From: Balaenoptera acutorostrata
Lineage: Eukaryota > Chordata > Mammalia > Artiodactyla > Balaenopteridae
NCBI RefSeq assembly: GCF_949987535.1
Contig: NC_080071.1
Coordinates: 27,798,236-27,862,235, forward strand
Direction of reading: 5' to 3'
Length of the DNA: 64,000 bases
Shown: positions 26,901 through 43,794 of the stretch, piece after piece
Position numbering within the stretch: the stretch's first letter is position 1
Layout: every line of letters begins with the position of its first letter
Program-made: the position numbers and the translations under genes
The notes under the pieces: model-generated
Databases searched by the model: none
The model's input: only the letters and a program-made list of their open reading frames with translations
What the model was told of the DNA's origin: nothing

Positions 26901-27370
26901 TATGTCTTGAAGTACATGTTTAGGATTTTGACTGAAGAAGGAAACCCCAAGCAAAATCATGCAGGTTGTGAGTGTATGTGGCCCAGAAGAAAAATGGCTT
27001 GGTTCAGGCGCAGGAGCCCTAGCAAGCCCAGGCGAGACAGCTGGTCAGCTGGCTGGGGCCATGGTGTGAAGGCTTTATGTATGGTCCACAATTCACATCT
27101 ACGCTGGGGGTCAAGGATACTTCAAAGGAGAAGTATGATTAGGACTGAACCTAAGTAAAATTAATCAAACAAGTGGATTAGAGTAGATGGAAAATGGAGG
27201 CAGAGACACCCGTGGGGAATACACGTGGAATGGTTTCGGCAAGAAGTAGACAGGGCAAAGGCAAAGGTGATGAACAGGAGCTGTGGATTCAACAGACACT
27301 GTGAAAGGAGATGGTATATGACTTTAGGATTGATAACAAACAGGGAATAAAGGAAGGGAAGACTTAAAGA
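26900..27370 (-). repeat. L2 LINE fragment
   Basis: Reverse L2, strongly decayed: GTGTGAAGGCTTTATGTATGG near 27063 and the purine-rich AGAGTAGATGGAAAATGGAGG near 27180. The open frame here is not conserved coding sequence. Confidence 0.45.
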
Positions 27371-27599
27371 TACCTGGTGCTTTCAAATTTCGCTAAATGG
27401 ATTCTATCAGTTATGAAGAACCAGTAAGTAAAACCTTACCATATGAACCTTCAGGAAGCTACAGTATAAATTCACATACACACAAACTACTCAGTAGTAT
27501 GCAATATTAGAATAACCTTAGGACAGCAAAAATCTGAAATTTTAACTCATTTCGTACTAGTTAATAACATGAAACAAAATGCGTATAAAACAATCTTAC

Positions 27600-28076
27600 C
27601 CCTTTGCTGTATTCACTATCTGAATCACTGCTAAGTTCCTCAGTATTCATAAATTCCAAATCAGATTCCCCAGGTGCAATTGGCACTGTCACTGTGAGGC
27701 TGGGATTATGAATAAATGATTGACAATCACTTTCTTCCACCAAGTATTTGTCCATGCTGTTTCCAAAACCACTGGTTTTATCTTTTTCTTTGTGAAAATT
27801 GTGATCCTTGCTCATTTCAGCAAGTGTGTGGTTAGAGATGTAGTTTTCCTTCTTAAAATTTAGATCTTCTGTTCGGCTTATCTCTCTGGAAATCTCTGGC
27901 TTTGTGGAAAATGCTTTTAGAATAAATTCACGTAAGGTTTGTTTCACATAATTTATTCCCTTCTTAATTCTAGCCACTGCAGTCTGGAGGTTGTTTGCAT
28001 CAGTGTCTTCTTCAATTGCTGTAAGATTGTCTGAACTAAATGAGCTCAATAATAAAGCAAGAAATAGGTTGAGGAC
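27600..28076 (-). CDS. SCN9A: SCN9A exon 16: end of domain II S6 and II-III linker
   Basis: This 477-nt exon encodes about residues 958-1116. Acceptor is TGACATAG/GTCCTC and donor AAAGGG/GTAAGATTG. It opens with [18 protein letters not shown], the intracellular end of domain II S6, then runs into the cytoplasmic II-III linker ([20 protein letters not shown], then [14 protein letters not shown]). It ends in the acidic stretch [14 protein letters not shown]. The length equals the expected 159 codons. The final codon is GGG (Gly), where the human protein as I recall it has Val (GTG). Linker residues vary more than membrane segments, as is usual. Confidence 0.97.
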
Positions 28077-28660
28077 CTATGTCAGGGTGGGGATAGGGTG
28101 TGGAGAAAAAGGGAGACAGGAAATAAAAACGAAAATAAGTGCAGTTTTCTGAAATACAGGCCAAAATCCAAACCAGCAATGAAGAGCCCTGAACTTCTTC
28201 ACCCATAGATAAGAACATATGATAGGTGTAGAGGAGAAGCTAGAGTCCTCATCAGTCTCTCCGTGTCTGAGCTTCTGTGAACTCTGGGGAGCAGAGGTCA
28301 GCCATACCCTTAAAGGGCTAGCATGAGGAGCAAAGAGAATGTTCCCTCACCATTACCATGATGTCATTCCTAAGTTCCTTTCTACAGCAGGAATCCCTTG
28401 TCCAAATTCCCTTTTATGGGTCTAAATAGCTCTTCTAACATTACCTTTGATATTTGTTACCTGTGAGAAACAAGTAGAACAAGAAAATTGTGACTAGTGT
28501 CTATTGTGCTGAAGGTAACTTAAGCCAAGATCTGTGTTCACTTTTCCCAGGAGATAAATGTCACTTATTACAACAAATGGAACATATAACACTTGCAGAG
28601 CTCCTGTAATAAAATATTCTGCCCGAGAATTTTGCCAACTTGCAACTTAATGAGGCTTTT

Positions 28661-28776
28661 TTTTTTTTGGTTGCGCTGTGTGGCATGCGGGATCTTAGTT
28701 CCCTGGCCAGGGATCAAACCCGCGCCCCCTGCAGTGGAAGCATGGAGTCCTAACCACTGGACTGCCAGGGAAGTCC
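28661..28776 (-). mobile_element. CHR-type tRNA-derived SINE
   Basis: Reverse orientation: poly-T, then GGATCAAACCCGCGCCCCCT and ACTGCCAGGGAAGTCC at the 5' end of the element. CTTAATGAGGCTTTT before and CTTAATGAAGCTTTT after form a 15-bp target-site duplication with one mismatch. Confidence 0.93.
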
Positions 28777-29534
28777 CTTAATGAAGCTTTTAAAGCAAAG
28801 AAAAAGACCTGCCCATTGAACCCAATTCAAATGAGACAATGGCATTATGATTGGGTGGCTTCACTGCCAATCATTTTGGCCCTGGACAACTCCAGGTCAA
28901 GACAACTCCTACTTGAAGCAAAGGTCTGTTTGTGTGCAAACTATTTCTGTTTTTCCTCCTGGAGGTAAGGGTCCAGGTGAACTGAACATTGTGGAAAGAA
29001 AAAAAAAAAAAAGAATTCTTACAGAGGGCTAAAAATATGTAAATCATATTTTAAAAGTGTTTTACATAAAAAACAAAAAGATAATTGAAATAACCTTTCA
29101 TTTAAGTCTCTTCATGGCCAAAAACATCTACCTCATATTTAAACAATCAAAATTAGACCAAACTGAGGAAAAGGGACTCACCCCTGATTTTGGTCACACC
29201 TAAAACAATTTCTCAGAAATGTAAGTAGAAAAGCACAAGTTAAAAATGTCTGTGTTAATATGTCTAGTTTAAGAGAAGAATCCGAGAGGGAGGGGAAAGA
29301 GAAAAGCATAGAAAACAATTTGATGAATTATTAAGGAATTCTGAATTGGTTATTTTCATTTTGGTTTTTATTGTCAATGAAAAATATATTTCACTATGAA
29401 ATGTATGTTTGTTTATGTATATGTTTTAATAGGAATGTTGATGGGAAGCCAAGGGCTCATTTTACCCTTTAGTCTCCCTAATCAATGCAAATGTTAATAG
29501 ATTTCTTTTTTTCCTTCAAATTTGTAATTAGATT

Positions 29535-29715
29535 TCATTTTTCCAGCTTTATTGAGAGATAATTGCCATACAACATTGTGTAAGTTTAAAGTGTACAACA
29601 TGTTGATTTGATATCCTTATATATTAGGGAACACCTCCATCACGTCTCATAATTACCATTATTTTTTTGTGGTGAGAACATTTAAGTCTACTCTGTTAGC
29701 AACTTTCAAGTTGGC
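29535..29715 (-). repeat. L1 3' UTR fragment
   Basis: TTTCCAGCTTTATTGAGAGA, then CATACAACATTGTGTAAGTT and GAGAACATTTAAGTCTACTC, the third copy of this reversed L1 3' end. Confidence 0.8.
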
Positions 29716-30048
29716 ATGTGGGCTGCAAGGACAAAAAAAATGAGCAACTTATTTTTAAGCCAGTGGGAAGTGAAGGTACTAACCATATGGCTGTTATCAC
29801 AGACAACCTCCTGGGATACCTGATGAAGAGTCTGATGCTAGGTTGACCAACTAAACCAAACCAACATGGTGGCTTTGAAAACTGAATTGAGTCATTGAAG
29901 AGCATCTTATCCCAATTATCTCCTGCCTCTAAGCTTGAAAATTCCTACCAACAGGTACGTATAAGAAAGAAGGAAACAAACAGTGAAGGCGTACAAGCTA
30001 GGAAAACACTAATGGAGAAGCAGATCACTTGTAAAAGAGATGCTATAG

Positions 30049-30388
30049 AGCAGTGGTGGGCAAACCTTTTCTGTAAAAGGGCCAGATAATAAATTATTTA
30101 GGTTTTGTAGGACAAAGAATCTCTATGGAGACTACTCAGACCTGTTTGTGTAGAGTAAAACAGCCGAAGACAATATGTAAATGAATGAGCATGTCCGTGT
30201 TTCAAAAAATTTTGCTTATGGAAACTCAAATTTGAATTTCATATAATTTCCATGTGCCAAAAAATATTTTTCTTTATTTTTTTTAACAATTTAAAAATGT
30301 AAAAAACATTTCAGTTTTGCAGGGCCATGCAAAAACAAGCAGTGTGCGGGATTTGGCCCATGGGCCATATTGTTTGCTGATAACTTGT
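30049..30388 (+). mobile_element. hAT-type MITE relic
   Basis: GTGGTGGGCAAACCTTTTCT, then GTAAAAGGGCCAGATAATAA and AACAGCCGAAGACAATATG, ending GGATTTGGCCCATGGGCCAT and TTGTTTGCTGATAA. The ends carry imperfect inverted 'GCAAAC' motifs. It is a common mammalian hAT-derived non-autonomous element; the subfamily is uncertain. Confidence 0.7.
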
Positions 30389-30768
30389 GATAGGTGCTAG
30401 TCTTATATGTGACTTTAACAGAGCAGGACTAGTCCTTCCATTTGCCTTGTTCCATTATAACTTCATTTTTGTTATTATTAATTTAATCATATTCTATTTA
30501 CTAGTGTAGCTTCACATTTGAATCAACACTTAAGAGACATGAAAACCACAGATGTAACTCATATGACATCACTATCAAAATGAAAGAATAGAAAACTTTC
30601 CATTAAAATAAATATTGTGAAAAATATAAATATAGCTTATCTGGCACAGAAATGTAGACAATATTTCATTTTCTTTTCTGTTCTTCACTGAATTTAAATA
30701 GTCAATATTCCATTATAATTAATAGTTTTAGATCTAATTAATCCTATAATTATAAAAGTAACTGATCA

Positions 30769-32109
<1,341 letters not shown>

Positions 32110-32174
32110 CTACATGAAAAATATAATATTTTTCTAGTATTATTAGAAGGTATGGAATCAAGCTAATGACAATA

Positions 32175-32310
32175 ATGACATGTTTAGCATTTACTGTGTT
32201 TCAGACAATGTGCTAGATACTTTATAAACATATTATTTCATTCAATCCTACAAACTAAGTATCACTAGTCCTATAGCTCTAATACAAGCATCGAAGGGTT
32301 ATGAAGCTCT
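32175..32310 (-). repeat. MIR SINE fragment
   Basis: TTTAGCATTTACTGTGTTTC, CAATGTGCTAGATACTTTAT and TTTCATTCAATCCTACAA. Confidence 0.6.
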
Positions 32311-33464
32311 AACTCACCTATCAGCTCTCATCACCTTTAGACAGCATCATAGAAAAGCATACTAAAATTTCAGATAAATTAAACCTTTGAAAATTAACAC
32401 AGGCAATCTTTGCAAAACAAGTTTTGTGGGTCAACAAGTTATCCTGGAAGATAATATAAAGGAAACAGACTGATACAAAAATTTTGAACCAGTCTTTTTT
32501 TCTGGTCTGACTACTCTTAGGGTAATAAGGAACAAGTTGACTCACTCTTTAAAGATTTATCAGTAGAAAAGGAAAAAGTATTTAATTGATACAGTAGCAG
32601 CTAAAGTAAGACTTCCAAAGCTTTGACACAAAAGTGCATCACAAAACATCATTAATTCATGACATGGCATCAAAGGACTCATTTAAAAAGGCAACAGTGA
32701 AAGACTTATGAATCATTCGGGTACAATTTGATTCAAAAAAACTGAGCAAAGAAGGTTCAAAGGGAAATAGTTAGCTCTATAACTGTGCGAGTCATTTTTA
32801 AAATAATGCAGCATCAAGAAGACTAGCAGGGAGCACCCAGACTTGGGATTGTAGTCATAGACAAGAAACATGGTGAGTCTTTTTTGGATTCACAGTGATG
32901 CAGTCAAGTCAGTGAGAAGGTACTGATTTTCATCATCTGGACCTCTACCAACAATTAGAAACTAGATTAAATAGTCCTGCCTTTTTCCAGTGAGGAATAG
33001 AAAGAAAGAAGAATGCTAACTTAGAGCACATGAGTTTTAAACATCCCGACTGGGAATATTCATAAGAAATTTTGGAGAGATGATCAACTCAGAAACACTC
33101 TTTGACTTCAAAGATCAATTGGTTTGGGACCACGGCAAAAGTAAAATGATCTTATACAGACATTTGCAAAGACATCCAGAGTTTTTCATGATTTATGAAG
33201 AGTCATAAGTTGGGACCCTTTGGTTGTGAAATAGTACTTCTGCCTGATTCATGCAGATTGTTGGAAACTAGCACTTTCTATTTGCCATAAGGCATTAATT
33301 AACTTGAGTGTGATCAACACTGCACATTAAAGAGCATCAACTTTCCTACTAGAATCCTTCTAGTCTGCCCTTATGTCTTGTGTCCAGTTTAATCATTCTG
33401 GTTTCCAAATATTCTTGTTCTTAAGGCTTGTTTCTGCTGATTCATTGAAAGCATGATGGTGATG

Positions 33465-33740
33465 ACAATGGGTTTGATTTGTTGAGTACTTACTATATGC
33501 CAGGCTGATAAGTAGAAAGTGTTTATTCCTCTCAATAATATGATATATAAAATATTATTATCATTATATTAAAGAATTATTATTATTTTATAAAGTATTA
33601 TAATTACATAAATGAGAAAATTAAAGATTACAGATATTAAAACATTTTCCCAAGGTCATAAAACCAGTAAGAGGCAAAACCAGGATTCAAACTCAGGACT
33701 TTGGACCTCCAAAGGTCTAGATTCTTTACCTATTATGTCA
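33465..33740 (-). repeat. MIR SINE
   Basis: GAGTACTTACTATATGCCAG, CATTTTCCCAAGGTCATAAA, AGAGGCAAAACCAGGATTCA in MIR reverse order, with an AT-rich insert near 33540-33610. Confidence 0.75.
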
Positions 33741-34040
33741 AAACAAAGTATCCATAGCTTTTCTGAAAACATGTAGGGTATGTACTCATAAGGAAGCTGC
33801 AGTGTAATTATAAAATGGGTAAGGAAGTATCAAATTTTCAAAGTGTTGCTGCTAAGAGACACGCCAGCAGAAAAACAGAACACACTATCATCTCCCAAGA
33901 TGTGACTCGTTATGGAAATAGTATTGTTATTTATAGGCCTCAATATTACCGCAAAATTATTTAAAAATAGTAACTATCACCAGAAACTTGACTCTGTACA
34001 ATGATTCATACTGTGAGTTCTGGAGATGCCTAATTACCTA

Positions 34041-35726
<1,686 letters not shown>

Positions 35727-35809
35727 TTACAGTTTTAAGAATGGAATTCTAATAAATTGTAGGTAGAAAATAAAATCTTGCTCACATAGTTGTAGTGAGT
35801 AATTAAAAG

Positions 35810-35985
35810 TAGAGTCTAGATTGTTGATTTGAATCATGGCTCTGCTACTTACAGGCTGTGTATCATAGGAGAGTTACTTAACCTATCTCCATTTCATCAC
35901 TGGTAAAATGGGGATAATCATAGCACTTGCCTTACAATCTTTCTATGAGTATTAAATGAATTAATACTTAGGAAATAAAAGATAA
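35810..35985 (+). repeat. MIR SINE
   Basis: ATCATGGCTCTGCTACTTAC, GAGAGTTACTTAACCTATCT and AAATGGGGATAATCATAGCA, a clear forward MIR. Confidence 0.85.
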
Positions 35986-36489
35986 AATGAGCTGCTTTCA
36001 TTGTTAAATTCACTATCATTATCTATCTTTCAGAGTTTCCAATTTATTCAGATAGTTTTACTATGTAAGAATCCTACGTGTAAACAGCTAAACAATTGTT
36101 AAGTGGCGTGTGCGTAAAGGGGTAGAACCTAGATTTCTAGGTTAAATTAAATTTTTGTAATTATTCTTTGTTAAGGTACAGCAATAACACAGGCAACTGT
36201 AATGATTGTTTCTCACTGCCAAGGAAGATCTCATGAGCTGCTCTGAGGCTATGAGGAAAAATGACTCAGTTGGAAAAGGACAATTAAGACTGATGGAAAC
36301 TGTAGCAAAATGGAGAATATAAGCTCCATCTAAAAGAGGTGACCACTCTCCAGCTCTAAAGGATTGCTGCTATGCAGCAGGAATATGAGCTCAGTCTTAC
36401 CAGGTATACCCATTTTTATGTGAAGATGTCTTATTTCTAAATCTTAGCAACTAATTCAAAGTTAAAACACTATGCCAGTTCAGGGCAGG

Positions 36490-36780
36490 CCAACAATACA
36501 CACACACACACACACATGCTCACACACATATATATACATATAAACAACTATACAAGTCTACATTTATCATCTATCTATCTAGTTGTGTGTGGTATGTATG
36601 TACGTGTGTATACACACAAACACACACACCATTCTACATATATATAGATATACAGATCTAGAGTTGTAAAGTTGTACAGTTTATATTTGTGTATATATTA
36701 AAACATTGACAAACAGGCAAAAATATGTGTATGTGTGTATGTATGCATGTATGTGTATGTGCAAAGACACACACACATAT
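36490..36780. repeat. CA/TG microsatellite cluster
   Basis: A pure CA run at about 36498-36516 is followed by further CA, TA, TG and TATG-rich stretches (TGTGTATGTATGCATGTATG near 36733). Confidence 0.9.
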
Positions 36781-37811
36781 CTGCAGGTGGCTTTATATAG
36801 AAATCTTTCTATAACCATGTTTTCCCTGATATACTCTCTAATTTACTGACTTTCCAGAAGCAGAGATTTCTTTTTCCCCAAGTCAAACAATCAGCTGTGT
36901 TGATTAAATAATTTGTTCTCCATGTAGACATGTCTCAGGTGTCAAGTTTATATTATTTCTCATGCAATTTTTTCATCTAAACTGTACATTATTCCACACT
37001 ATTATGTTTTGCATTTCTATTGAATCTTAAAGTTTCCACTAATTACTCAAGTTTTGTAGTTTTAGTTTCAGGATTTAGAGTGCTACTGATTTTTCTGTGG
37101 GTAAAAATAAAGTATTAAATAAAACATTCCATTTAAAAATAGGAAATAATCTCCAAATCTGATACACATTATATAATCTTTTACAGGTAATACACATTGT
37201 TGAAAAGCAAAACACAACAAAGATCTGATTCTGTGGAAATTTAACATGCTCGTTTGATAAGGAAAAATACCTTGACAGAGGGCTGAAGCTGTATCGTGCA
37301 AGCACAGAGGTCACAGGTGACCTAAAAGCACATGCATTCTTTCAAACCAAACGAAAATATGTGTGTGGCCATGGCTTTGATGGAACTTTATTCTCACTTG
37401 AAATACTACATTGTCTGCAACCATGAATTTATGAATCGGTAGCCCAAGTTCAAAGTCAAAGCCTTGCTGATACTGAGTAATGCAGTGTAACATAGTCAGT
37501 GGCCTTAAGAGGTAACCTAGATACTCCATAAACCGGAAAGACTTTCAAGCCTAATCACACCTTTTTCTCAAACCACTCAATGACTCCTAAAGTCTTGAAA
37601 TTGTTGTTTTGGAAAGGTGTTTTGTTTTTGTCTTTATATATATATGTTTGCATTTCTGTATGTGTTTTGGATATTATGTTTTTATTCATAGATTCCAGAT
37701 AAAAGAGTTTTGTTGTTTTTTAATGAAAACAGTAAGTTTCATTTATGTATGGGAAAAAGCACAGTTATTCTAAATTATTTCCAAGAAGCCTACCACACAT
37801 TGGAGAGAAAG

Positions 37812-37995
37812 TATGGTGGTTAAAAGCACAAGCTTTGAAATAGAGGGTCTCTGTTTGAACTTTAGGACTACCATTTATTAGCTGAGTGACCTTGCACAAC
37901 GTGCTTTATTTCCCTGTGCCTCAGTTTCCCTATTTGTAAAACAGGGATAATAATATATCACCTCATAGGGCTGTTGTAAATACTAATGTGTCTGC
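37812..37995 (+). repeat. MIR SINE
   Basis: GTATGGTGGTTAAAAGCACA, GCTGAGTGACCTTGCACAAC, TGCCTCAGTTTCCCTATTTG and AACAGGGATAATAATA, a nearly complete forward MIR. Confidence 0.9.
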
Positions 37996-38450
37996 TATTA
38001 CTATTACTATTATTAATTATTAACAATTCAAATAAGATCCTTGCAATAAGGTATATATTAAGTAGTGACTTGAAAAAAATAGCAGTAGGTGACAAATAAT
38101 CCAAATTTCCTTAGAGACATGGGACCTATTATCAACTAATAAGATCAGCATTATCAATGCATTTTGTGCTGATATATAGATCTTTTATAAATTGTTTTCT
38201 AAGGGGATGATTCATAATCAAGTATAGTATCAGTAGATAAGTATCTTTTTTCAAAAATGGGGTTTTAAATATCTTGGAATTAGATACCTACAACAATAGT
38301 ATTAGGAGTACATTAATCAGTTAAAGGTGTGTTTCTAACATAAAAAGTATTGCAAGATGCAGAGGCATTCACAGGACCAGAGAGAAGGCCCCTCCAGCAG
38401 AGAGACTGATGGATGCAAGAGTAAGGGCCAAGCCATGCCTGAGCTATTTA

Positions 38451-38948
<498 letters not shown>

Positions 38949-39330
38949 TTAAATGAAACATATTTAAAAACAAAGAAATTCAGCAAAAAGACAAATTCTT
39001 CCAAATAAGGAACGAAAAGACTGGAAAAGTTCATCCTTTCAGGACCAGGTACATTATTTGTTGCTGTACCGCTCTCTATAGTTCTGGCCTAGAGTGATCT
39101 CTCCATTCATTCTGTACCATTCATGCTGCTATAAAGAACGTATCACTTAAAGAAAGAATTTGGTATTGATGCCCGTTTTTGAGCTTTTCATATATCAACC
39201 CATACATTCCATAAGTATTGAAACTTTCTTGAGGCCCAAGACCATGCTGTATGTATCTTTGCGTTCCACTGCTTGCAACTCTACCCTGCATGTTGAGGGC
39301 TTGGTTAAGGTGTGTTAAGAAAGACCTTTT

Positions 39331-39520
39331 GGGACTTCCCTGGTGGTCCCGTGGTTAAGAATCCTCCTTTCAATGCAGGGGACATGGGTTCGATCCCTGG
39401 TCAGGGAACTAGATCCCACATGCATGCTGCAACTAAGAGTTTGCATGCCACAACTACAGAGCTGGCGAGCCGCAACTAAGACCCAGCACAACCAAATAAA
39501 TAAATAAATATATTTTTAAA
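39331..39520 (+). mobile_element. CHR-type SINE, long form
   Basis: GGGACTTCCCTGGTGGTCCC, GGTTCGATCCCTGGTCAGGG, then the extended region with GCCACAACTACAGAGC and GAGCCGCAACTAAGACCC, ending in (AAAT)n. AAAGACCTTTT at 39320-39330 and 39521-39531 is an exact 11-bp target-site duplication. Confidence 0.93.
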
Positions 39521-39939
39521 AAAGACCTTTTAATACTAGTGGGTTTACAAAGTCATAAAATATTAGAACTTGGAAAAGAAGCTGCCCAGTACAAAAGAGG
39601 GGAAAAAAGTCCCATTTATATGACTCATGTCCAAGATAAAACATGTGTATAAACCAAACTGCATATTCTTCAGAAGTATCTAATTGAATAAACATTAGTG
39701 CTTGCTATGTACAGGACAAGGTGGTAGGCATAGTGAATAATGGAAAATGGGTATGACAAGGTCGTTACCTTAAAACTAGCTTGGACTGCTCTTGTCATAT
39801 TTCTTTTTATTGATATCACATGTATTCAAGTTCTGTCTCCCCAACCAGATTATGAAATCTTTGAAGGCAGGGACTTTTATTTTTGTATATATCTGGAAGG
39901 GTTTTACAGACTTAAGTAGTAGAAGATAGAATTTTTAAA

Positions 39940-40260
39940 TGATGACGTAGATAAAAAGGATAGGAATTCTGAGTGGGTAACTGAAGAGCAGATTGGGAAG
40001 AGTGGCGAGGACAGAGGAATCTTTGTGGATGGGTGGCACCTGAGCTAATGGGTAAAGAATGGGTGGTCCTATGCCAGGAGGAAAACAAGGAAGAAAATCA
40101 TCCCACTTAGAGGAAACCATATGTACCAAGTAATAAAGGAATGAAAATATTGGGCATGTAGGTGAGAGTAAACAATCATGGGGGACTGAGGGTACATGAA
40201 GGTTGAGAAAGGTAGGACTGAGGTGAAGCCAGTCCATGGCGTTGACAAGATGTGGGTCTT
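39940..40260 (-). repeat. L2 LINE fragment
   Basis: Reverse L2: AACTGAAGAGCAGATTGGGA, ATATGTACCAAGTAATAAAG and GGGGGACTGAGGGTAC in order, decayed. Confidence 0.4.
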
Positions 40261-40318
40261 GTTCTGTAGTCAGTGGCTACAACAACAACTCACTCCTCTC
40301 CTGAGGTCCCTTCCCTCA

Positions 40319-40753
<435 letters not shown>

Positions 40754-41204
40754 TCAATTACACTGTTCATGTAATCACGTCCCTTGTAAGGGAAGTAATG
40801 TCGTTTTCTTTGCACTCTGAATAGAGAGCTTACAAAATATATGTTTATTGCTTTTCCTGCATTGTAATAAAGCCATACTGTGCCTTGGAATTAAACTATT
40901 ACATACTATTACTATATAGTAAAGCAATTTAAGTAGTATATGTGGAATTTTAAATTGTATATGTAAAAGTTTTAATTTTAGGTAATTCTGGGTCATAAAA
41001 CACATAAACCATGTGATAATTCATTTGTATATCTTGTTCAGGTAATTAACTCAATATTATCAATAAATTCAGGTACCACTATACTTTAATGAAGAATGAA
41101 TTATTTGCAAATAAAATAAATTATTACAGAATAATATCTCAAGAAAATGAAAGAGCCTTTTAGGGGTTCTCTAGGAAATTCCTGGGATAGCCTAGTGCTA
41201 CCCC

Positions 41205-41600
41205 TTTTATAAAAATTAAATTTTTATTATTAAAATAAAACGATCCTTGTAAAAATTTGGAAAATAAAGATATTGTGAATAAAAAACAAAAATCAGTCAG
41301 AAACCTACATCCCAGCAATAATTGGTGTTAACATTTCTTCCACTCTTTATATATATAATTTTTAAATTGTTTGTATCCTATATTCTATTTTGTATTCTAC
41401 AACTTAATATATTGTTATATTAACACCTTTTCCTGTCATAATATTATTAAAACACATCATTTTATGGCCGAATAATACTCCACGACACAAACATATCACA
41501 GTCTTCTTAACCATTTTCTAATTTTTGGAAATATAAATGCTTTCTTATTTTTAATATTATTAAAATACTGTCCTGAACATCTTTCTGCTTCAAAGTTTCT
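41205..41600. repeat. Old L1-like 3' UTR sequence
   Basis: TACATCCCAGCAATAATTGG, TATGGCCGAATAATACTCCA and CTTAACCATTTTCTAATTT are blocks common to ancient L1M 3' regions. Boundaries are uncertain. Confidence 0.5.
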
Positions 41601-41928
41601 CCGCATCACAGATTATTACCCTCCCCCAAATAGGTTAGGTTGCTTGAAGAGATTTGCTAGGTCAAACATGTGTGGAATATTTGAAATTTTGGTTCTCTTA
41701 GTACAAGCCTCCTCAAACTTTTCCACTGAAGTACCCCTTTGGAGGAAGGAGGAAGGAGAAATCCTCAAGAATTTGTGACTTAACCTAAAGTGGCCACAAT
41801 CATAAGTATGATTTTCTTAACATCTCATACGTTATCTTAAAATCCTTGCAACACTAACCAAAACTGATGAACATTTTGCTTTCTACCTCACAGAGTATCT
41901 AACTTTAACATCAAATAATTTTCCCTAA

Positions 41929-41992
41929 ACATTTGTGTACAATGGGGAAATACAACATATACATTTGTGTACAATGGGGAAATACAACATAT
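41929..41992. repeat. Perfect 32-bp tandem duplication
   Basis: The unit starts ACATTTGTGTACAATGGGGA and ends AATACAACATAT. Copy 1 is 41929-41960 and copy 2 is 41961-41992, with no mismatch between them. Confidence 0.97.
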
Positions 41993-42188
41993 ATATTTTG
42001 GGACTTTGCATAATGCCATACACACAGAGGAATTGTGAGTAACAGGTTTAGGAGGAAGAGATTAGAACATTCTCCGTGCTGGAGTGAGCTGATTATGTGG
42101 GAAGGTGGAATGGGGCAGATGTCAGTTCTAACTCAATCCAGAATTGCTTCCTTTGACCACACCAGAATGAAAATTCAGTTTTCATTTA

Positions 42189-42518
<330 letters not shown>

Positions 42519-42964
42519 CTAGGGAAAAATGGAAATTATTATTTTAATAACACAAAGGGTTTTTCTGTTAAATCATTTCAACTTGAATGGCATATTAGGT
42601 ATGTAAATCGTACAGTTCTGTATACTCTCATGTTATCAAAAATATAAAGGAATAAAATTGTATCTTCATCGAAAACAATCAGTATGAAAATACACACTTT
42701 TCAGTACAAAAGATATAGCAATTAATTAAGCTTGTACCGAAATTAAGTATGATTCTTGACTATTAGTAAGCATAATAATAACCCTGGATTTTTTCTCCCC
42801 TAATCTGAAAATTACTCAAAAACTAGCTGCTTTACTCATTTTCAAATTATAGGACTAGATAATTTCCATAGTATCATTTACTGATAAAATTGTATCTTTA
42901 AGAAATATTAATGATTATGTTAATACAAGGTAGATAGCCTCATTATATGAACTTATGCATTCAT

Positions 42965-43400
42965 CTTTTATGTATTTTTAATTAACATTTATTAAAAATT
43001 TTTAAATGTAATACATGGTAAAAAATTCAAATGGTACAAACAGATATTAAATGAAAAATAAGTCTCTTCATTCTATCTCTGATGCCTGGTAACTCAATTG
43101 CCTTTTCTATCAGTTACTGTTGTTACTGATTTCTTCTTTTGGATAAATTCTTTGTAGTGGAATTCTTAGGTCAACAGGTATATTCATTTTAATTTTCATA
43201 GAAATTGCCATGATATCTTCTCCAGTGGTTCCCAGAAATGTGTGAGAAAGTCTACCTCCCCACATCTAGTCAGACAGTATCTCTCTTTTGATCAACTTTT
43301 TGATTTTGGTGATCCGACAGGTGAAAAGTTATACGTCACTCCAGTTTTAATTTGCAGTAAAGGTGAGTATCTTTTTGCATACTTAAAAAGTCATTTGTAT
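42965..43400. repeat. Old L1 (L1ME-like) 3' UTR
   Basis: GAATTCTTAGGTCAACAGGT, GAAATTGCCATGATATCTTC, GGTGATCCGACAGGTGAAAA and TTTTAATTTGCAGTAAAGG follow the order of ancient L1 3' regions. Confidence 0.65.
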
Positions 43401-43794
43401 TTCTTTTTTTTCCCGTGAAGTAAGATTTTTATATAATTTCTACATTCATTTATAATATTCTCAGAAATTAAATAGACATAAAACAGGCCAAAAGAAGAAT
43501 CCGTAGCAATTTGAGAAGTGAGTCATTATTTTTTATAATATAGAATAATCATTTTTGGTCTCCTTCCTCTTGGGGTTGGGTACTGATAACATATAGGTGA
43601 AAAGATAGAGCCACAATCCCAAGAGGATCACATGTAAGTTAGAGAGGAGATGGTCACATGAATGAAGAATTCCAGTACAAGAGATGGATGCTATAAACTG
43701 AAGAACAGTCAAAGGGCATGGACGTATAGAAGAAGGAACAAGTGAGTTGAGAGAGAAAAACTCAGAGACATGAATTGAGTCTTCCATTCTCATA

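Larger units (their letters stand above)
10074..27599 (-). other. SCN9A: SCN9A intron 16 (17.5 kb)
   Basis: Largest intron in the window, donor AAAGGG/GTAAGATTG at 27599. Repeats are listed separately: a cetartiodactyl L1 end, two DNA-transposon relics with inverted repeats, a MaLR LTR, a CHR SINE, L2 and MIR copies. The stretches 10080-14440, 18125-19610 and 22240-23100 appear to be unique AT-rich sequence. No coding gene, RNA gene or extra SCN9A exon was recognised. Confidence 0.85.
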
